From positions 83,309,941 to 83,373,940 of the forward strand of contig CM036753.1 in assembly GCA_020796225.1 (NCBI GenBank): DNA of 64,000 nucleotides, read 5' to 3'. Numbering within the stretch: position 1 is the first letter of the stretch; every line of letters starts with the position of its first letter. This document shows, piece after piece, positions 57,306 to 64,000 of the stretch. The DNA is from Arion vulgaris. Lineage: Eukaryota; Mollusca; Gastropoda; Stylommatophora; Arionidae. A program made the translations under genes and the position numbers. The notes below the pieces were generated by a model. It saw only the letters and a list, made by a program, of their open reading frames with translations, ran no database searches and had not been told where the DNA came from.

Positions 57306-58181
57306 TGACTTTACCTTGATAGAAAAAAATCAATGATTGTGGGATATCATGTTTCACTTCTCTACACGATTTCGTGTCTGAATCAGATATGTTTTCTCTG
57401 CAGATGTTCATTCTCATATAATTAAACATATGATGTAACCTAGAGAAAAATCCCCTCATAATCTTAAGTTTCCTGCAAGCAAAGATGATATCCCAAAATT
57501 ATTGAAATTATTTCGTAACAACGATATCAGATATAACCTCGCTTGCGGGATCCTGATAACTTTCTTATCAAATTTACAGTAATCAACAATTTGAAGATTG
57601 TTTACAAGAGATCAGTTTTCAATCAATTCTGAACACAACTGAAAGCAACGAAATTTAGCAATTTGAAACCATGCTATTTGAATAAACTTGATATTCTAAA
57701 CATTGTTTTCAAAATGAGTTTTCAGAACAGAAACGAATCACAGAAACAGAACTTATGCCGAGAGCTTTATCAGGAGTTAGATTTAAATTATTAGTAGTAT
57801 TTGAAATTATGTTGTGAAAGTCAAATCGTGTTCCTAGAAAGGAAAGTAAATATTCGGCTGAAATGTATTTGCTCAAATACTTCAAATTATAGTCTTTGAC
57901 GCCGATAGTGATGTGGATAAGAGTCTGTGCTATCCACCCCCGGTAGTAGAAAATCAAGGGTTCGAGGCCAGCTTGGACCAAGAATATTGTTGGTGTGCAC
58001 ACGGTACATGATTAAATTACAGCGATTCTTTACTTGGGGATCTAAGCTACAAGTACCTCTGAAGTCGGAGTACAGCTATCCTGAATGGCTAGGAACACTT
58101 GCTATAAAGAAAGCAAGACTTCATCCAAATGCAGACAGATAAGCAATAGTATGTGCCATGACTACGCCTGAATTCATAGCG
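57306..58181. other. Mostly unassigned; tRNA-like stretch at 57910-57975
   Basis: TGTGGATAAGAGTCTG and, ~45 bp later, AAGGGTTCGAGGCC resemble boxes A and B of a tRNA-derived SINE, but no body or TSD could be confirmed. The remainder is AT-rich without features. Confidence 0.35.
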
Positions 58182-58194
58182 GACGGATGAATAA

Positions 58195-58399
58195 TATATC
58201 TGACTTCTTTAGTCCAGACGGTCAATTGGCATGTGTTATACTGTGACAACTTTCGAGTTTTCACTTTTCTCTCTTGTCTTTCAGCTCATACATAAGTCTC
58301 TTCTCAAAGATTCTGCGCCCTTGCACAATATCGCTTTCCACAAACTCTGTCATCAGCGAGTTTTCCATGTGCAAGGACCTATAGAAAAGTTTTTATTGA
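58195..58399 (+). mobile_element. Unclassified retroposon, copy 2, with TSD
   Basis: A perfect 13-bp direct repeat GACGGATGAATAA flanks it (58182-58194 and 58400-58412). The ~205-bp body aligns with 37275-37469 (CAATTGGCATGTGTT, TACTGTGACAACTTTCGAGT, CTATAGAAAAGTTTTTATTG). There are no RNA polymerase III boxes I can see and no coding function. The defined boundaries make this a real mobile unit of unknown family. Confidence 0.7.
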
Positions 58400-58412
58400 G
58401 ACGGATGAATAA

Positions 58413-58689
58413 CATAGTAATAATATTTGATACACTAAGAATTTGAACTCGTTCCATATGATTTCTGAAGCATATTTTCAACTTAGTAATAATGGATGTC
58501 TTCTAGTCCAGATTCTCAAACTGAAATCAAATGACAGAGTGACAAACCAGCGGATAAGTACAAGACAGCAACCCATAATTACCCAGGTCTGTGGGATAAA
58601 GGTGGGTGGCGAATTCTCGGCGAAAGACAAAGTCAAGTGGAAACCTCAAGGCAAACAGAAAAGTGACATCCTAAACAGTCATAACTTCT
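58413..58689. other. No feature recognised
   Basis: An 86-codon plus frame (58443-58703) has no known motif. It may include the degraded 3' end of the Helitron; no CTRR hairpin could be identified with confidence. Confidence 0.35.
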
Positions 58690-58699
58690 GTCGTGTCGT

Positions 58700-61521
58700 C
58701 TAAGATAACTTTTTTGTCGTTCTAGGCAACCTGTTGGAGAGCAGTGAAAGCGAAAGTGCACAGCACAGAACCACTACTGCTCCACCCATAAGTTGTCGAT
58801 TGTTTCTAATATCTTTAAGAGACCTGTTGAGTGCTTCTAGTCCGTGCTTGTGAATCATAGTGCATTTATCCCAAACGATCAATTTGCATTGTTGTAAAAC
58901 TGCCGCTTTGCCTGTTCATTTACTGATGTTGCAAATTGGCTCTTTGGTATGTGCTAAATCGAGTGGCAATTTAAGAGTAGAGTGGGCAGTTCGTCCTCCT
59001 TGAAGCAAAGTTGCTGCTATTCCAGAAGAAGCCATGGCAATTGCAATATGCGATTAAAAGCGAATTTTTGAAAGGAGTAAATACATCACAAACGTCTTCC
59101 GTTTCCCTCCTGGTGCATCAATGAAGAATAGACCGCCTGTACCACCATTCACTCGGTTCATAATTATATCGTAAACATTTCTTTGGTCATGAACTAATAG
59201 TTTCACATTGATGGTTACGTAATGCTCTAAGTCGCCGGCGTTGTAAGCGTTTTTTTTTAGTATTTCTCTCTGCAAACGATTGATGTTGTTTCTTGCTGGA
59301 TGTGGAAGCCATAATTCTTGTAAAGTTTTGCCAACCATGTCAATATCTTTATCCTCTATGATGATTAAGACTTCGTTAAATATGTCTTCGCTGTAATCAA
59401 TTTGCAAGTCAGGATTCTGTTCTCTTGTACGATTAAGAATATATCTTCAGACATACTTCCCTTGAATGTGTCCCACAAATGTTGTGAATTTGATGGATTG
59501 CATGAGGTAATAAGAATGATGAAAAGTGATCTGTTCTTTTGTAGTGATTCTGATGCAACTGTTTCTGCCATCGTAGCATGCCATTGATTATGGTCCTCCA
59601 GTGAATCAAGCTTTTGGCATGCTTCACGGAATGTTGCACAAACTTGACCCTAAACCGTCTTTAATTCAGTAAATGATATTGGACCTCTAACGGTATGAAG
59701 TAGGATGCGGAGGTAGAAACATTCGAAATTGTTTGGATGAACAGTATAAACATGTCCCAAAACATCGCTAGATTTAACTCCATCGAACCCAGCAACTGTG
59801 ACTCCCTGCTTTCTTCTATTAAAAGCTTTCCTTAACCTATCCCAAGTGTAATATTTAGCAACTTCAAAGTAAAGTAAAGTCTTTGCAATGTCGTCGTTTT
59901 GACAAAGCTCAAAAAAGGCAGTTAAAGTTGTTCTTGGGGGTTGCTGAACTCTTTGTTGGAAATTTTCTGTATTGAAGTAAACTCTCTGTCTGTTTTCAAA
60001 ATGGACGCTCAGTTGCATTACGGAGGGATATCTGTCATGAACGGGGAAATCCAATATCCGCCAAACTGCTTCATTGCTGCTGATGTAGCGGCCGGCACGA
60101 TAACCTTCTATTTCATCAATCGATTCTCCATCTTTTTGAATGCCAAACACAGCTTGATCAGAACCTTTGTGTATGTATTTTAACACATATTTCATCGATT
60201 TTACTGAATTGCAGTACTCAACATTAATATGTGCATCAAACATTTGTGACAACATTGGACAATACGGAACAATCCATCTATTGTCGATGTTAAATTCAAC
60301 TGAACTATTTCCTCGTTTAAGTTTCTTAGTTGCTTCGAATCCTCCATCAGCTAACTTTGTTCTTCGATATAGTGGATAGCCATCTTCTCCAGTTTGAGTT
60401 TCGAGCAACAGACTCTTCGGATATCGTTTGGTACATTTGCCGTCCTTCATACATGATGAATTCGGATTGATGTTTCCACATGGTCCATGCACTATTTGTT
60501 CTATAACGGTTTTATGTAGTTGTGGATCTAAGTTCGGATCAGGAATCTCCGCCCTAATAATGCGATCAATATTATTTGGGTCAATCTTATTTAATAACCA
60601 AAATAATAAATGGTCATGTGGCAAACCCGGTTTCTACCATTCTGTTGAAGACACCCAACATCTCACAGGACCAAAGATCTCTCCCTTCGTTATAAGTTGC
60701 ATGAATTTAATCAACTTTTGACGAAACATACGTGCAATTAGATCATGTCTATCCAAATGTGACTGTCCGGGTAGTAATTCATCTTGTGTTTCTTTCCATT
60801 TTGGGTTACATGTACACATTATGAAGAGATCAGGTTTGCCATAATTGCGAACATAAGTAATAGAATCTTGGGTATATACCTCATGCATATACCGCGGACC
60901 TCCGGTAAACGTTGATGGCAAAATAACCAACCTGCCATAGTTGTTTGCCTGGCCATCTATCGCAATAGTATCCCTCAAATGAATATATTCTTCTGGTCAT
61001 AGTTTTTTTTGGTTCAATCGAATATAGAGCAATCGTTTGCATTCAGTTTTTGCGAACATATCTACCAAAAATTGATAGAATAGTTGGCGACAACTTAAAA
61101 GGTGATTTGGGGTATTTCTGATCATGATTCGAAATAAGTAGACATCCTTTGAAGAAACAAACTTGTTTGAAATCAATTTAGTGACTGGATCCCTTTGATT
61201 GATGCAAATGTAGTAACCGTCTTCACCCCGAGGAAATAAAATTGGATACTGAAGGGCATCGTAAGATCTGTGTGTTTCTGAAATCCGCTGCAGCTTGTTG
61301 TCTCGTTTTTGTAAAATTACGTCCCGCTTTCCAAAATCATTTGCTGCTATGATAATGGCAACTTCGTTTACTACAGGTGCATTATAAGTCCGCTCATGTT
61401 GACTGGTCGGAACTATGTCAGCGCGGATTGTAATTTTCCTGTCGTCAGAGGGCAACTGATCTAATACAGTCTTGAAACTTCTGACAAAACTGTTGCAAGT
61501 GTGCAGCATACGTTGAATAGC
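58700..61521 (-). pseudogene. Helitron Rep/helicase protein, main part
   Basis: One reading frame from 61521 to about 59440 is broken only by in-frame stops: TGA at 60997-60999 (LNQKKL-stop-PEEYIHLRD), TAG at 60634-60636 (SSTEW-stop-KPGLPHDH) and TAG at 59650-59652. Helitron N domain: YGRLVILPSTFTGGPRYMHE and YVRNYGKPDLFIMCTCNPKW. Rep nuclease: PHDHLLFWL (HUH-type motif, with Asp between the His) and KYVLKYIHKGSD (two-tyrosine motif). After a frameshift near 59440 the helicase begins: LFFIDAPGGKRKTFVMYLLL is a Walker A in which the usual GTGKT is GKRKT, and IVWDKCTM is a Walker B-like motif with Glu changed to Lys. Further stops follow at about 59054 and 58920. The protein normally nicks, transfers and unwinds DNA for rolling-circle transposition; this copy is dead. 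Confidence 0.92.
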
Positions 61522-61523
61522 TA

Positions 61524-63705
61524 TAGTCTGTCCATTAATTCGTGAGCACGTTTGAAATTGATTTTCTCGAAAACTACCTGTTGGATCTCAGTGATTTTTG
61601 CAAGCAGCCTTAGAATATCCATGACGCTAGAGAAATATTTTTCCAAGAAAATTTGATGTAGTTTGAAATATTTCTTCTTCAGGTTATATTAAAATCAACC
61701 TCACCGGATTGTACACAATAGTAACAGATCTACGGTACACAGACGCGTTGTTCTAAAAATACATTATGGTAACAGAAATATCGTGAGTAAACAACAATTT
61801 CACGAATTCCCGTGCACCTAACCCAGTCGACTTTGAAAGCGGAAAGCATATGACGTTATAATTGGGATACCGTTGTATAGTTATAGGTGTATCTCGCTAT
61901 TTGTATGAAGCTATTGTATCATATTTGTTGGCTTATCAAAACTGACATTGATATCACATTCATAATGAGTCTGAAGTGCACATTTATAACAATGCAGAAG
62001 GTTACAGTTTTACGATACCAACACTTCCGTAGGGAATCTAAGAGAGGTCATCTATATTGCGATATTCATAACCTGAGAAACGAACGCAACTGGCGCTTGG
62101 TCTGAATAGAAAATCCTTTTCCCGATGGATTAAACAGGACACAAAGTGCACTAATGTCAAGCAAGGAAGGAAAAGAACAATTGACGACTTTGACATAGAT
62201 GTCATAAGACGGAGCTCTTGAAAATGTTTGCGACAAATCAACTTGTTACTCTCAGGAAACTGAAATTAAAACTGCAATCAGATTGCAGCATAGACATTTC
62301 TAAAAGTACTCTATGGAAAATTGTAAGAGCCGCCGGCTTCACCTTCAGAAATACTATAGGCGGTAGGAATATTATTTGTGAAAAGCCACATTTAATTGCT
62401 GCCCGAAGTAAATACATGAGGCAGATCCGTGAGCGGCGGAGACAAGGCTATGATATTGTATGTTTGGACGAATCCTGGGTCAATGCTCACCACACCAATG
62501 CTAAAGAATGGCAATCAGTAGACGGTGAACAGAAAAGAAAAATACCAAGCAGCAAAGGCCAGCGTATTATACTAACACATGCAGGAAGCAGTGAAGAAGG
62601 TCTTGTCCATGACGCTGGACTTATTTTCCAATCAAAAGTACCGACGGTAGGGACTACCACACAGAAATGAATGGACATATTTTCAGGCACTGGATGGAGA
62701 AAGATCTACTTCCAATTCTAAACAGACCATCATGCTTGGTAATGGATAATGCATCCTATCACAACGCAGTATCAGCGGAAGACAAAGTACCAACTGCATC
62801 AAATACAAAAGATCAAATTAGGACTTGGCTTGCTAAGGAAAATGTCAGCTTCGATGATACATATTTGAAACCCGAGTTGTTGCACCAGGTGAGGATGACA
62901 AATAAGACAAAGGTGTTTCATATTGACAAAATCATTGCGGAATACGGCCACACGTCTTTGCGACTACCTCCATATCATGCTCACCTCAATCCGATAGAGC
63001 TTGTCTGGGCTAAAGTAAAGGGCAAGTTGCCGAACAGAACAGGACGTTTAAAATGTGTGATGTTGAAGTTCTGACACGTGAGTCCTTCTCAATGATAGAC
63101 ATGCAGTTCTGGAAGAAGTGTGTTGAACATGTGCTCCGAGAGGAAGACGAGTACTGGCACCGAGATGGATTACAATTTGTCCAGCCAGTAACAATTATCA
63201 ACCTAATGGAATCGTCAGATTCGGGATGATACAAATCATATTTTGATTACAGACTGAGAAATAGCAACGTATACATTTCCATATCCAAATGCGTCTACCA
63301 TCATACAATTTGTGGTGAAGTTAAGACACCCTGGGGTCTAATGGTGACCGAAGGGAGGACTAACTGTTGCATATTGTATCCAAGTTCACGATTGCACATA
63401 AAGGGCAACACACTTAATTACTTGACCAATCAAGTTAATATGGAGATACACCTATGAATAGAATTGACATGGACAAATTCTAGGGATTACTGTAAAATCT
63501 AAAATTTGAGCCCCGTATTTGCAATTGTCATAAAAGATCAAAGGAATTCGCCGATGTGCAAAATCCGTAGCATCTATGGACTACTGGTTAGCTTTATTTT
63601 AGCGTCATGGATATTCTAAGGCTGCATGCAAAAATCACTGAGATCCAACAGGTAGTTTTCGAGAAAATCAATTTCAAACGTGCTCACGAGTTAATGGACA
63701 GACTA
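61524..63705 (+). mobile_element. 2182-bp TIR transposon (DD~83E, IS630/Tc1-mariner type)
   Basis: Terminal inverted repeats of about 106 bp (61524-61629 and 63600-63705) with two mismatches, starting TAGTCTGTCCATTAA. TSD is TA (61522-61523 and 63706-63707), as for the IS630-Tc1-mariner group. Removing the element and one TA restores the Helitron frame exactly. The near-identical TIRs indicate a fairly recent insertion even though its own transposase gene is frameshifted. Confidence 0.95.
61965..63229 (+). pseudogene. DDE_3-type transposase with wide D-E spacing
   Basis: Pieces in order: a likely N-terminus from the ATG near 61965, RKRTIDDFDIDVIRR (62170), then after a frameshift STLWKIVRAAGFTFRN and IVCLDESWVNAHHTNAKEWQ (first catalytic Asp at 62467), then after a frameshift near 62645 DYHTEMNGHIFRHWMEKDLL, CLVMDNASYHNAV (second Asp, 62745), RLPPYHAHLNPIELVWAKVK (Glu, 62997), and after a frameshift near 63055 CDVEVLTRESFSMIDM and QFWKKCVEHVLREEDEYWHR, ending at 63229. 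Second Asp and Glu are separated by 83 residues instead of the 34-39 common in Tc1/mariner. From memory this fits the group described as DD82E (Sailor). All three catalytic residues are present, but at least three frameshifts inactivate it. Confidence 0.88.
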
Positions 63706-63707
63706 TA

Positions 63708-64000
63708 ATACTGTATTGTGATTAGTTCCTGGATTACAACTGATGCGCTGATTTGCCTGAGCTTCTTCATTAACGATGAAGTAAATTTGAAGAAATTTTG
63801 GGTCTTCATTTGGTTGTGGCAAGAGTGAACCAAATTGATGATATACTTGAATTTGAATTTTAAAAATTGGCATAAATTCTTGATGAGAAATTGGAGAAGT
63901 TGTGCCAAAAGATGTCATCTGAAAGCATGAATTGTATTTTCTGATATTTTTTAAGAAGTTAGAGTCAGCTATGTCGTGCATAAACGATTTAACGGTTCAT
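63708..64000 (-). pseudogene. Helitron N-terminal part beyond the insertion
   Basis: Frame 63981-63708 on the minus strand: IRKYNSCFQMTSFGTTSPIS, QVYHQFGSLLPQPNEDPKFL and QIYFIVNEEAQANQRI, the usual start of the Helitron-like N domain (YN..F.MTSFG, Y H..GSLLP, P.FLQIYF). The last codons before the insertion (ACA GTA TTA) join GCT ATT CAA CGT at 61521 in the same frame once the transposon is ignored. A stop lies just upstream of the window-edge ATG, so the 5' part may also be broken. Confidence 0.88.

Larger units (their letters stand above)
58690..64000 (-). mobile_element. Helitron (minus strand), split by a DDE transposon, 5' end outside
   Basis: Rolling-circle transposon remnant: Rep/helicase coding sequence at 58690-61521 and 63708-64000, interrupted by the TIR element at 61524-63705. 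The 5' end lies beyond the window. The 3' limit is uncertain because homology fades near 58690. Protein details are in the two following entries. Confidence 0.9.

Noticed and set aside
59054..59407. Host PIF1-type helicase
   Set aside because: It is in line with the Helitron Rep protein on the same strand, and its Walker A is degraded; it is the Helitron's helicase domain.

Overview
This is a gene-poor, AT-rich eukaryotic window made almost entirely of transposable elements and tandem repeats. The mixture points to an animal, most likely an invertebrate: several non-LTR retrotransposon families, three tRNA-derived SINE families, a Penelope-like element with a GIY-YIG nuclease, hAT elements of the DUF4371/ZMYM1-like type, a Helitron and an IS630/Tc1-mariner-type transposon. 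A lophotrochozoan such as a mollusc would fit, but that is inference. I found no host gene, tRNA, rRNA or CRISPR locus I could support. Nearly every coding stretch is a decayed transposon ORF, and the longest open frames (up to 1157 codons) are tandem-repeat artefacts.

Layout. 1-6843 is a 38-bp satellite with a badly degraded middle. 7925-15690 holds 3' ends of several LINEs (one carrying a 34-bp minisatellite inside its coding region, one split by a SINE) plus SINEs. 16396-16800 is a Penelope-type remnant. 18331-23815 is one RNase H-bearing LINE on the minus strand in which a 72-bp segment has been amplified about 63 times and into which a hAT MITE has inserted. 24434-28734 has LINE and SINE fragments and a 23-bp minisatellite. 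28796-32762 is a LINE nested inside another LINE, both with target-site duplications (TSDs). 33076-45741 is a patchwork of tandem arrays, LINE 3' ends, SINEs and a short MITE. 46735-50638 has LINE ends, a 16-bp array abutting a LINE terminus, and SINEs. 51616-57305 holds two same-family hAT elements in opposite orientation, the second carrying a Penelope-like element inserted exactly over its terminus. 58690-64000 is a Helitron (minus strand) split by a 2182-bp TIR transposon.

How the parts relate. The window records a sequence of insertions that can be read from TSDs: LINE into LINE, SINE into LINE, MITE into LINE, Penelope into hAT, DDE transposon into Helitron. A recurring theme is tandem arrays that start inside or at the 3' end of retroelements (72-bp, 34-bp and 16-bp arrays, possibly a fourth next to a SINE), suggesting that retroelement 3' regions seed satellites in this genome. 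A second notable signal is a hammerhead-ribozyme-like motif shared by three Penelope-type 3' regions. Family names given here come from recognising motifs by eye; no database search was possible.
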